DNA of 15,477 nucleotides from JAGOSP01 sp964428075 (GCA_964428075.1 CAYRWQ010000019.1:1-15477), one strand, 5' to 3'. Counted from the first letter of the stretch, positions 7,033 through 14,631 are shown. Made by a program: numbers and translations. The notes: generated by a model not told the origin, from the letters alone.

Positions 7033-7103
7033 ATTGGATATCCTAAACGGTAATATGTTTTTTTCGGCTGTATAGACCGGATTGATTGAGCTGAAGGCGC
7101 GGT

Positions 7104-7658
7104 ATGTTTCAGATGATGAATAAAATTCGTAAGACTCCTCGTCTCGTTTTGTCTGTCGAGGAATTTTCGGATGTTCCCCTTGAACTTTTTGGCCAGGAGG
7201 TGTCTTCATCCGTACAGAGGCTGTTTAACGGTTCGTTTGCTATCAGGAGTGTCGCGGCTGGGTCATCGAATGCCGAAGAACAAGAACTGACGGCATTGGG
7301 AAACGCCTATTATGATATCGAACGTTTCGGTATTCGTTTTGTTGCCTCTCCGCGTCACGCGGATGCCTTGTTTGTCTCGGGGCCGGTGTCACGGAATATG
7401 GTGCAAGGATTGCGACATACTTATGAAGCAATGCCAACACCGAAATGGGTAGTGGCTCTCGGGGATGGGGCTATCCATGGGGGTATTTTTCATGATTCAT
7501 ACGCAGTGGTAAACCGGGTGGCTGATATTATTCCGGTGGATTTTCATATCCCGGGAGATCCTCCATCACCAAAACAGATTCTATCGGCTCTCTTAAGTAT
7601 GTTTCGGAGTATGGAGCAAGGTGGTGGACCTATCGGTTCGATTGAATCAAGCAAATAG
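7104..7658 (+). CDS. hyfI: Small subunit of hydrogenase-4/complex I-like complex, Fe-S ligands lost
   Basis: The 184-residue protein follows the NuoB/HycG/HyfI family closely over residues 43-170: DIERFGIRFVASPRHAD (71-87), GPVSRNM (93-99), GGIFHDSYAV (126-135), IIPVDFHIPG (142-151). In this family four cysteines hold the proximal [4Fe-4S] cluster (N2 in complex I). All four are gone: the CNGC motif is SNAE (Ser55, Glu58), the third Cys is Gly122 in GDGAIHGG, and the fourth is Asp152 in PGDPP. The protein has no cysteine at all. The surrounding scaffold is otherwise intact, so it is a maintained subunit that cannot carry the cluster. It is first in the operon, 65 nt after a strong promoter. 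A weak GAAGG at 7093-7097 supports the ATG at 7104; in-frame ATGs at 7113 and 7116 are possible. The symbol marks family membership, not hydrogenase activity. Confidence 0.9.
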   Translation: MFQMMNKIRKTPRLVLSVEEFSDVPLELFGQEVSSSVQRLFNGSFAIRSVAAGSSNAEEQELTALGNAYYDIERFGIRFVASPRHADALFVSGPVSRNMVQGLRHTYEAMPTPKWVVALGDGAIHGGIFHDSYAVVNRVADIIPVDFHIPGDPPSPKQILSALLSMFRSMEQGGGPIGSIESSK

Positions 7659-7676
7659 GCTGATATTGCTGATATT

Positions 7677-9752
7677 ATGGAAATATTTTTTCAACCAACA
7701 GCTTTCCTCGCAGTCCTCTGGCTTCTGTCTGGAGGCGCCTTACTGTCACTTTTTGCCGGATGGCAGGTGCACGATGGAGGTCGTGTAGCCAATTACATCG
7801 CTCATTTCGGAGCTTGTGTGGCCTCACTCGTTCTCGTGTGTTTTTCGGCAGGTGTATTTTTAAATGGGGTGGGCACTGCCTTGTCTTTTGCTCTACCATT
7901 TCCGGGGGTCGAGTTTACGTTTCGTGTTGATGGTTTATCCGCTTTCTTTTTGGGACTTATCGGACTGATTGCTTTTCTGGCCTCCTGGTTCGGAGTAGCA
8001 TATCAACGGCATTTTATTGGGCGATATCATCTTGGGTCTTTCGGATTCTTCTACAATCTTTTTCTGCTTGGCATGATCCTCGCAGTTTCGTCAAATCAGG
8101 CGTTATTTTTTCTCTTTGCGTGGGAGTTGATGGCAATCACGTCATATTTCCTCGTTATATTTGATCGAGATGAAACCCGAAATATCCGAGCGGGATTCCT
8201 GTACTTGCTTATGATGCAGCTTGGAACCATCTTTGTGGCTCTGGCTCTGTTTCTCGCATATAAAGCGACTGGTTCTTTTAATTTTGATGTGTGGCGCGCG
8301 ACTGGTTTGGAAGCATTGTCGCCAATGTGGAAGGGTGTACTGTATGGGTCGGTATTGATCGGTTTTGGTACGAAAGCAGGTGTCATACCGCTGCATATCT
8401 GGTTGCCAGAAGCACATCCAGCAGCTCCTTCGCATGTTTCGGCACTGATGTCTGGCGTCATGATTAAGACGGCTATTTTCATGATCATTCGATTTTTCTT
8501 TGATTTCTTTCCAGGCGCTTCGCTTGAGTGGGGATTGGCATTGATGATACTTGGAGCGTGTTCGTCACTGTTGGGTGTACTCTATGCTTTGTCTGAACAT
8601 GATATCAAGCGCTTGCTTGCTTATCACAGTGTTGAGAACATTGGCATCATTCTGCTTGGTGTTGGAGCTGCGCTTGTGTTTATGAATTATGGGTTGCAAG
8701 ACTTTTTCCTCTTTGCGTTGGTAGCTGCCTTGTTTCATACCGCGAATCACGCGATTTTTAAATCACTGCTTTTTTTGACTTCCGGGGTAGTAGTTGGCGC
8801 CACAGGAACTCGCAATATGGAAGCGTATGGTGGACTGATTCGCGTGCTTCCGTATTCTGCCTTCTTTTTCCTTATTGGTGCGATGGCTATTTCGGCCTTT
8901 CCTCCTTTTAATGGGTTCGCCAGTGAGTGGCTGATTTTTCAATCGTTGTTTGTCGGTCTTGCAGCCTCAAGTTTGGTCGTGAAACTTGTGTTTCTGGCTA
9001 GTATTGCGAGTCTCTCCTTTACCGGTGGCCTAGCGATGGCTTGTTTCGCTAAGGCGTTTGGTATTACTTTTCTTGGGCGACGAAGGATAGAGAAGGTGGA
9101 CGAGCATGTTGCACTTGATAGAGAGCGGAAATCTTGGTTGACGCACTTGCCAATGGTGGTTCTTGCGATCTTAACACTGGTTTTGGGTATTGGCGCGCCA
9201 TTCGTTATCTCGTTTCTCATTGGGATCGTAGCGAGTCTCGTATTTGGAGCTGGTGGCACGATGCTCGAATTTCAATACTTGCAGTTCATGGGGATGAGTG
9301 AGACTTTCTCGGGTATTTTTCCGGTGCATGGAACTGCGGTTGCTCTCCTGTTTCTGACGGCGATGATTGGTACGGCGGTTTGGTGGTTCACTCGGAAACG
9401 TCAGGTGGTTATCGCACCGACTTGGGATTGTGGCATGCCCCTTTCTGGTAAGATGCAGATTACCGCCACAAGTTTCTCTCGATCTCTGGTAACTATTTTT
9501 CGGGGTATTTTGCGTCCGACCAAGCAAACCGATATTGAATATCAAGATGCCAAAACGCATTATTTTGTCTCTGTGCATAGCGTGAAGACTGATCTTTCGG
9601 ATGTGTATCGAGAGTTTGTGTTCCAGCCGATTGTGCGCGCCATCGGATATATTTCTGATCAGGTGAAGAAGATTCAGAGTGGTAATGTGAATGTCTATAT
9701 ACTGTACGTTTTCTGTATTCTCGTGATATTGCTTATATTTTCGACGCGTTGA
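7677..9752 (+). CDS. hyfB: HyfB/NuoL-like antiporter-type membrane subunit
   Basis: This 691-residue protein is a large multi-pass subunit of the proton/ion-pumping membrane arm, related to complex I NuoL and Mrp antiporter subunits. Features of the conserved core are seen in order: FAWELMAITSYFLV (147-160) with membrane Glu150, GTKAGVIPLHIWLPEAH (231-247) with Lys233, APSHVSALMSGVMIK (250-264), HSVENIGIILLG (317-328), and NHAIFKSLLFL (357-367) with Lys362. These acidic and basic residues form the translocation path in relatives, and all are kept. The C-terminal part has the HyfB-type WDCGMP and the ITATSFSRSL stretch, then a charged cytoplasmic segment and a last hydrophobic helix. Length is close to HyfB (about 670). 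It begins 18 bases after the small-subunit gene, with no Shine-Dalgarno sequence, and ends three bases before hyfC. Confidence 0.93.
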   Translation: MEIFFQPTAFLAVLWLLSGGALLSLFAGWQVHDGGRVANYIAHFGACVASLVLVCFSAGVFLNGVGTALSFALPFPGVEFTFRVDGLSAFFLGLIGLIAFLASWFGVAYQRHFIGRYHLGSFGFFYNLFLLGMILAVSSNQALFFLFAWELMAITSYFLVIFDRDETRNIRAGFLYLLMMQLGTIFVALALFLAYKATGSFNFDVWRATGLEALSPMWKGVLYGSVLIGFGTKAGVIPLHIWLPEAHPAAPSHVSALMSGVMIKTAIFMIIRFFFDFFPGASLEWGLALMILGACSSLLGVLYALSEHDIKRLLAYHSVENIGIILLGVGAALVFMNYGLQDFFLFALVAALFHTANHAIFKSLLFLTSGVVVGATGTRNMEAYGGLIRVLPYSAFFFLIGAMAISAFPPFNGFASEWLIFQSLFVGLAASSLVVKLVFLASIASLSFTGGLAMACFAKAFGITFLGRRRIEKVDEHVALDRERKSWLTHLPMVVLAILTLVLGIGAPFVISFLIGIVASLVFGAGGTMLEFQYLQFMGMSETFSGIFPVHGTAVALLFLTAMIGTAVWWFTRKRQVVIAPTWDCGMPLSGKMQITATSFSRSLVTIFRGILRPTKQTDIEYQDAKTHYFVSVHSVKTDLSDVYREFVFQPIVRAIGYISDQVKKIQSGNVNVYILYVFCILVILLIFSTR

Positions 9753-9755
9753 CCT

Positions 9756-10730
9756 ATGGATATTCCTTTTTTCATTTTCCAGTTGGTTTTGGTACCAGCG
9801 CTCTCACCGCTCCTGATTGGGGTGGTTCGCAAGATGAAGGCGCTTTTGCAAAATCGGGTAGGAGCGGATATTTTTCAGCCGTACCGTGATTTATGGAAAT
9901 TGTTTCGGAAAGATGAGATTATTTCAAACGAAGCTTCATGGGTGACGCAATATTTTCCGGTTTTTATTTTTTCCCTCACGGTTCTGATTGGCGCGGCAGT
10001 ACCAGTCGTGACATCTCTCAGTCCTGAGTTGGTGCTCGGTAGCTGGGGAGTGTTCAGTCTGGCTCCCGTTTCTGATTTTATCGTTATCATATATTTGTTC
10101 GCACTAATGACCTTTTTGTTAACTCTGATCGGGATGGATCAAGGAAGTGCGTTCGGTGGTTTCGGTGCGAGTCGCGAAATGATGGTTTCTGCTTTGGCTG
10201 AGGGTGGGTTTTTCTTTGCTCTCCTTGCGGTCTCCATTGTCACTCAGACGGGGAGTGTGATGGAAATGGTCTCAATCGGTTCGCAACAAGTGCCATTATC
10301 CGTTTTGCTACCGCTTGGTATTGCGTTTATTGGATTTTTCTTGGTGCTTTTGGCTGAGAACGCTCGATTTCCTTTTGACAACCCAGCGACTCATCTCGAA
10401 CTTACCATGATTCATGAAGCAATGATCCTTGATCTTTCAGGGAAGCGCTTGGCACTTATGGAGTGGGCTGCAGCTAACAAGTTATTTATTTTCATCGCAC
10501 TTGGTGCGAATCTCTTTTTCCCATTTGGTACCGCGCATACTCTCGATTTGAGTGTGTTGGTCGTAGCGATCCCCGTATTTTTTGTGAAGATGTGCTGTTT
10601 CATTCTCGTTATCGCTCTCATCGAATCAATGACGGCTAAGTTTCGTATTTTCCGTTTGTCAGATGTATTGTTTACCTCGTTTATCCTTTCAGTAATAGCT
10701 ATTGGTATATCTGTCGGCGCGTATGTCTGA
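9756..10730 (+). CDS. hyfC: HyfC/HycD/NuoH-like membrane anchor subunit
   Basis: NuoH-type subunits form the junction between the peripheral arm and the membrane arm. The 324-residue protein has about eight membrane segments, the usual length for HyfC. Family motifs are visible: the first loop RKMKALLQNRVGADIFQPYR (25-44) followed by DLWKLFRKDE (45-54), the FGGFGASREMM stretch (133-143), and the acidic loop LAENARFPFDNPATHLELTM (199-218) with IHEAMILDLSGK (219-230). The NPATHLELTMIHEAM pattern is the hydrogenase-4/formate hydrogenlyase form rather than the complex I form. The charged loops that contact the small and large subunits are preserved even though those subunits have lost their metal ligands. 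The start lies three bases after the hyfB stop and the end overlaps the next gene by eight bases. Confidence 0.94.
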   Translation: MDIPFFIFQLVLVPALSPLLIGVVRKMKALLQNRVGADIFQPYRDLWKLFRKDEIISNEASWVTQYFPVFIFSLTVLIGAAVPVVTSLSPELVLGSWGVFSLAPVSDFIVIIYLFALMTFLLTLIGMDQGSAFGGFGASREMMVSALAEGGFFFALLAVSIVTQTGSVMEMVSIGSQQVPLSVLLPLGIAFIGFFLVLLAENARFPFDNPATHLELTMIHEAMILDLSGKRLALMEWAAANKLFIFIALGANLFFPFGTAHTLDLSVLVVAIPVFFVKMCCFILVIALIESMTAKFRIFRLSDVLFTSFILSVIAIGISVGAYV

Positions 10731-11379
10731 AAACTTTCCAAACATTTTTTTCTTACTTGGTATTATCGCCTTTCTCGCGGCTGTTTTCATGAACTTGGCG
10801 AAACATGCCCGATCGCTGGTACGTCTTTACGCGTTTCAGTCGTTTTCAGTCGCAGCGACACTCTTTCTCATTGGTTTTTTTAGCGAGGATCGGAGCTTGA
10901 TGTTTGTGGCAGCGGGGGTATTTCTGGTAAAGGTGGTTCTGACACCGGTTTTTTTCAACAGGATATTGAGGAAGGTCGCTGGATCTGCGAGTTCAAGCCA
11001 TTATCTCAATACGCCACTCACGCTTTTTATGTTGACTGGTCTTGTTTTGTTCGCTTTTTCTAAGGTTTTTTTGCCGATTGCAGATCTCTATCCGGAGATC
11101 TTTATCTCTGTGGCATTGAGTATCGCGCTCGTATTCATTTCGATGTTTCTGCTCATTAATCGACGTGGCGTATTTGCCCAGATGATCGGTATGTTGTCAC
11201 TTGAAAATAGCGTTGTTCTTCTCGCGGCTTCTTTTGGGCTTCGGTATCCATTATCACTTGAAATCGGCATCATTTTCAATATCGTTCTCTGGATGATCAT
11301 TTCCTCTTTTTTCGTGGGTATGATCTATCGTCAATTCGGAACGCTGTCGACTGCTGAGATGAAACGTCTTACTGAATAA
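10723..11379 (+). CDS. hyfE: HyfE-like membrane subunit (NuoK-related)
   Basis: HyfE is a membrane subunit whose C-terminal half is related to complex I NuoK. With the ATG at 10723 it has 218 residues, as in E. coli HyfE (about 216). About seven hydrophobic segments are present. The family pattern GMLSLENSVVLLAASFG (near 155-171) with a membrane Glu, then YPLSLEIGIIFN (172-183) with a second Glu, is visible, as is the FLVKVVLTPVFF stretch near residue 73. The start codon overlaps the hyfC stop (ATG at 10723, TGA at 10728-10730), which indicates translational coupling. A TTG at 10702 in the same frame would extend it, but the ATG fits both length and coupling better. Confidence 0.92.
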   Translation: MSENFPNIFFLLGIIAFLAAVFMNLAKHARSLVRLYAFQSFSVAATLFLIGFFSEDRSLMFVAAGVFLVKVVLTPVFFNRILRKVAGSASSSHYLNTPLTLFMLTGLVLFAFSKVFLPIADLYPEIFISVALSIALVFISMFLLINRRGVFAQMIGMLSLENSVVLLAASFGLRYPLSLEIGIIFNIVLWMIISSFFVGMIYRQFGTLSTAEMKRLTE

Positions 11380-11390
11380 TTTTTTTCCTT

Positions 11391-12848
11391 ATGTCACTCG
11401 TGTATCTCATTGTTACGCCACTCTTGGCCGCGATCTTCATTGCCTTTCTGAAACCGAAAGAACATCGTTTGATTGAGCGTGTCGTCGGGGTGACGGCCCT
11501 GATAGAGGGGGTGCTATGTCTGAATGTTCTTGGGAATTTTACGCCAGACACAGTACGAGTGGTTGGGAAATATCTTACGCTCGATGCGCTGTCTGCTCTC
11601 CTTCTGTTGATCATTTCTGGTATTGGGTTTTTCGTCGCCTTTTACTCGATTGGGTACTTGCGACAGGAGATGAAGAAAAATATTATCGGTCCGAGTCGTG
11701 TCAGGCAATTTTTTATCCTGTTCGAACTTTTCCTTTTTGCCATGTTACTGGCATCGAGCGCGGCTAACCCGGTGTTGATGTGGATTGCGATCGAGGCAAC
11801 GACGCTCTCAACAGCCTTCCTGATCAGTTTTTACAATAAGCCCACGGCGACGGAGGCCGCTTGGAAGTATCTCATTATCAATTCACTTGGGTTACTGATC
11901 GGATTTTTGGGGACGCTCCTCTTCTTGGCTTTGCCAAGTGAGATCATTGACGGTGGCATTATGACATGGGCTGATCTCCGTCAAGCAGCTCCGGATTTTC
12001 ATCCGGTGATTGTGAAAGTCGCCTTTCTCTTTGTGTTGGTTGGATACGGTACGAAGGTGGGTTTGGTACCGATGCACACTTGGCTTCCTGATGCGCACGG
12101 CAAGGCGCCTTCACCTATTTCAGCGCTTCTCTCGGGTGTATTGCTCAATGTGGCATTGGTGACAGTACTGCGTTTCAAAGGTTTAGTTGATATATCTCTT
12201 GGGGCGGAGTTCACCTCGACTCTTTTCATATATTTCGGTCTTGCCTCTATGATAGTCGCGGCTGTGATTATCTTCGCGCAACGGAGTTACAAGCGTTTAC
12301 TCGCGTATTCGAGTATTGAGAATATGGGTATCATTGTGCTCGGTATTGGTTTTGGGGGAGTGGGGACATTGGCGGCTTTTTTTCATATTCTGTACCATGC
12401 GCTTTCGAAGGTTTTTCTCTTTTTGGCAGCCGGAAACATTCTGTTGCGTTTTAGTTCGACAAAATTCGCACATGTTTCGGGAGTACTCCGTGTATTACCG
12501 GTGACGGGTATTCTGTTTTTCGGCGGCTTCCTGGCTCTTTCTGGACTGCCCCCGTTCGGGATGTTTTTTTCGAAGTTCTTGATCCTTTCGGCCGGCACTG
12601 GATCGCATATTCACGTGATGATAGTGGCCATGGTGGCTCTTTCACTCGCTTTCTATGGATTTTTTCGGCATATTTCCCCGATGTTTTTCGGTTCACCATC
12701 TGACAAGATTGAACAGGGTGAAGCCAACCGTCTGACTGTATTACCGCTCTTTGGTTTGGCATTGGTGTACATGGTACTTTCGTTTTCAGTACCGGAGTTG
12801 CTAGCAGCCATTTTGCAGGGCGCAACTGACGCGGTCAATCTTAAGTAA
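11391..12848 (+). CDS. hyfF: HyfF/NuoN-like antiporter-type membrane subunit
   Basis: This is the second antiporter-like subunit of the membrane arm, 485 residues with about 13-14 membrane segments. The conserved translocation core is present: WIAIEATTLSTAFLISF (131-147) with Glu135, GYGTKVGLVPMHTWLPDAH (218-236) with Lys222, KAPSPISALLSGVLLN (238-253), YSSIENMGIIVLG (306-318), and HALSKVFLFLAAG (336-348) with Lys340. The GLPPFGMFFSK motif lies near residue 390. E. coli HyfF has 526 residues, and the shorter length here is within the family range. It starts 11 bases after hyfE without a Shine-Dalgarno sequence and ends 17 bases before the large-subunit gene. Hydrogenase-4 of E. coli has three such subunits (HyfB, HyfD, HyfF); only two are encoded here. 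Confidence 0.93.
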   Translation: MSLVYLIVTPLLAAIFIAFLKPKEHRLIERVVGVTALIEGVLCLNVLGNFTPDTVRVVGKYLTLDALSALLLLIISGIGFFVAFYSIGYLRQEMKKNIIGPSRVRQFFILFELFLFAMLLASSAANPVLMWIAIEATTLSTAFLISFYNKPTATEAAWKYLIINSLGLLIGFLGTLLFLALPSEIIDGGIMTWADLRQAAPDFHPVIVKVAFLFVLVGYGTKVGLVPMHTWLPDAHGKAPSPISALLSGVLLNVALVTVLRFKGLVDISLGAEFTSTLFIYFGLASMIVAAVIIFAQRSYKRLLAYSSIENMGIIVLGIGFGGVGTLAAFFHILYHALSKVFLFLAAGNILLRFSSTKFAHVSGVLRVLPVTGILFFGGFLALSGLPPFGMFFSKFLILSAGTGSHIHVMIVAMVALSLAFYGFFRHISPMFFGSPSDKIEQGEANRLTVLPLFGLALVYMVLSFSVPELLAAILQGATDAVNLK

Positions 12849-12865
12849 TTCTCTTTCCTATACCT

Positions 12866-14452
12866 ATGTACGATACTCACGTTCTTCTTTCCCGACTTGG
12901 TCTTGAGCACCTTCCGTTCAGGCTCGAATCAAACGTGCTTGTCGTTTCGATTTCTGCATCGGAGTTAGAGAGGACAGCGAGTCGTTTGTTAAAAGAGCAA
13001 CAGATGACATTGAAGACAGTCGTAGCGACTGATGAGCGCGGGAGTATTCGGAAAGGTTTCGTCATTCGATATGTTTTTGGTGCTTCTAAAGAATCCGTTT
13101 TTCTCGTGCTTGAACTGACTGTGGACTCGAACCTGGCGACATTCCCTTCACTGGTGTCAGTGAGCCAACTTTTTGCGCTGTACGAACAGGAGATAAAAAG
13201 TTTCTTTGGACTGGAACCAGTCGGTCACCCCAATCCTGCTCGCATTATTCTTCACCGACATTATCCGAAAGATCTGTATCCGTTGCGTAAAGATTTCGCA
13301 TGGAACACTTCTTTCCCGCTTCAGACTGAGGATACGATTACGGAAGTGCAGGGGGTCGAAGGCGAAGGGGTATACCAGATTCCGGTCGGCCCCGTTCATG
13401 CCGGTATTATTGAACCTGGGCATTTTCGTTTTAGTGTCTTGGGAGAGGAGATTATTCGGTTTGAAGCAGAACTTGGTTATGTTCATAAGGGGACAGAGAA
13501 ACTTTTCGAAACGTTGCCACTTGAGAAGACCTTATCTTTGGCAGAGCATATTTCTGGTGACAGTTCAGTACATCACACGCTTGCTTTTGCGCAGGCTGTC
13601 GAGAGTTTGACCGAAACAGTGATACCGGAGCGCGCGAAGTTGATCCGGATGGTGTGCGCGGAGCTTGAGCGATTAGCTAATCATTTTAATGATATCGGGT
13701 TTATCATGCTTGATACGGGGTTTTCGTTTGGCGGGAGCCACGGTGCCAGATTGCGTGAACGTATCATGCAGTGGAATGAACGTATTTCAGGTAATCGGTT
13801 TCTTCGGGGTATGGTGGTGTTTGGTGGTGTGGGTCGGGACATTCCGACATCCTTGGCTGATGCTTTGGGCGATGACCTTGAGTTACTCGAAACTGATTTT
13901 CAAGAAGTCGTTTCGATCGCGAAGCATTCCGATTCGCTCTATAATCGTCTGAAAGAAACAGGCCGGCTTGATCGACAGATTGCGGATGATTATGGTGTGG
14001 TTGGTGTCGGAGTTCGTGCATTGGGAAAGGCAATGGATGCGCGCGTGGATTATCCATACGCGGCGTATGAGGCAGTACAATTCTCGGTAGCAACAGAAGA
14101 ATATGGCGATGTCCACGCACGGTTCTGGGTTCGAATCAGGGAGGTGTATCAATCATTTCGTATCTTGAACCAGGCATTGGCGTTGTTGCCATTCGAGACT
14201 TCACCGTTGTCTGAAACAGTGAGTCAGTTACCGGTGAATCGTTGTGCGGTGGGTATGGTTGAGGGCTGGCGAGGTGATATCGTTACATTCGTGGCGACAG
14301 GCGCGGATGGCAAACTCTCACGAGTCAAGGTGCGCGACCCATCGTTCATCAACTGGCAGATTTTTTCGCACGTACTTTTGCGCGATGTTGTTCCGGATTT
14401 TCCACTTATCAACAAAAGCTTTGATCTGTCGTATTCGGGCAATGATCTGTAA
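12866..14452 (+). CDS. hyfG: Large subunit (NuoC-NuoD fusion, HyfG/HycE-like) lacking all NiFe ligands
   Basis: This 528-residue protein joins a NuoC-like domain (about 1-145, with YEQEIKSFFGLEPVGHP at 106-122 and PLRKDFAWN at 139-147) to a NuoD-like domain, the fusion seen in HycE and HyfG. The latter starts with GEGVYQIPVGPVHAGIIEPG (166-185) and GYVHKGTEK (204-212). Catalytic hydrogenases have a C-G-x-C motif after LAER and a DPCxxC motif near the end. Here these are ISGDS (Ser230, Ser233) and DPSFIN (Ser493, Asn496), so all four Ni-binding cysteines are gone. Only two cysteines exist (264, 460), neither at a ligand position. The His of GPVH, which in complex I faces the quinone site, is kept. 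This matches the Ehr (energy-converting hydrogenase-related) type. The frame is intact and the fold motifs are well preserved, so it is not a decaying gene. It is last in the operon. Confidence 0.93.
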   Translation: MYDTHVLLSRLGLEHLPFRLESNVLVVSISASELERTASRLLKEQQMTLKTVVATDERGSIRKGFVIRYVFGASKESVFLVLELTVDSNLATFPSLVSVSQLFALYEQEIKSFFGLEPVGHPNPARIILHRHYPKDLYPLRKDFAWNTSFPLQTEDTITEVQGVEGEGVYQIPVGPVHAGIIEPGHFRFSVLGEEIIRFEAELGYVHKGTEKLFETLPLEKTLSLAEHISGDSSVHHTLAFAQAVESLTETVIPERAKLIRMVCAELERLANHFNDIGFIMLDTGFSFGGSHGARLRERIMQWNERISGNRFLRGMVVFGGVGRDIPTSLADALGDDLELLETDFQEVVSIAKHSDSLYNRLKETGRLDRQIADDYGVVGVGVRALGKAMDARVDYPYAAYEAVQFSVATEEYGDVHARFWVRIREVYQSFRILNQALALLPFETSPLSETVSQLPVNRCAVGMVEGWRGDIVTFVATGADGKLSRVKVRDPSFINWQIFSHVLLRDVVPDFPLINKSFDLSYSGNDL

Positions 14453-14487
14453 TGTACACTGAGAGGTACCGGAGCGAGCTAGATGGG

Positions 14488-14517
14488 TGTGCCGAAAGAG
14501 CGCTGTCTTGCGGTGCA
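14488..14517 (+). terminator. Possible weak terminator hairpin after the operon
   Basis: TGTGCCG (14488-14494) pairs with CGGTGCA (14511-14517), including two G-U pairs, and AAGA (14496-14499) pairs with TCTT (14506-14509), around a six-base loop with one A-G mismatch. It lies 35 bases after the large-subunit stop. Only a short ATTT follows, so termination would be inefficient or factor-dependent. It could also be an unrelated RNA structure. Confidence 0.35.
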
Positions 14518-14557
14518 ATTTGGCCATTGTGTCGATTGGTCTGTTTCGCGTTCAACT

Positions 14558-14595
14558 TGGTATCGTGGTATCGCTTGCCCATTTTGGTGATACCA
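14558..14595. repeat. Tandem 8-mer with an inverted copy upstream of hisS
   Basis: TGGTATCG occurs twice in tandem at 14558-14565 and 14566-14573. TGATACCA at 14588-14595 is an inverted copy with seven matched bases against 14566-14572. It overlaps the proposed -35 region of the hisS promoter. It may be an operator or form two alternative hairpins. Confidence 0.5.
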
Positions 14596-14604
14596 TGTTA
14601 TATG
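14575..14604 (+). promoter_or_regulatory. Possible hisS promoter
   Basis: TATATG at 14599-14604 with TG at 14596-14597 resembles an extended -10. TTGCCC at 14575-14580 is a partial -35 with an 18-base spacer. The predicted transcript would begin near 14611, about 20 nt before the ATG. Matches to consensus are moderate. Confidence 0.42.
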
Positions 14605-14631
14605 AGAATCATTTTCTGAGAACAAAATAGT

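Larger units (their letters stand above)
6880..7103. other. Gene-free 224-nt stretch before the hydrogenase-like operon
   Basis: No open reading frame with coding character is visible here. The stretch holds a long hairpin (6892-6929), a short hairpin (6952-6970), a strong promoter (7005-7032), an 8-bp palindrome at the expected transcription start (7036-7043), and a leader of about 65 nt. No clear T-tract terminator for dedA is present. Confidence 0.7.

Noticed and set aside
6723..7046. Plus-strand frame of 107 codons from the end of dedA into the gap
   Set aside because: It is out of frame with dedA, crosses the strong promoter at 7005-7032, and its protein looks like frameshifted DedA followed by non-coding sequence.
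7677..12848. Mrp-type Na+/H+ antiporter operon
   Set aside because: HyfB and HyfF are related to MrpA and MrpD, but the NuoH-like, NuoB-like and NuoC/D-like genes and the absence of mrpB, E, F and G point to the hydrogenase-4/complex I lineage.
7104..14452. Genuine H2-evolving hydrogenase-4 or formate hydrogenlyase
   Set aside because: All NiFe and proximal Fe-S cysteines are missing and no ferredoxin-like subunit is encoded in the operon.
7104..14452. Decaying pseudogene cluster
   Set aside because: All six frames are full length, tightly spaced, with conserved structural motifs and translocation residues; loss is limited to cofactor ligands.
14453..14631. tRNA, T-box or other known RNA before hisS
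   Set aside because: No tRNA cloverleaf with a GTTCGA-type T-loop, no T-box core and no leader peptide could be recognised.
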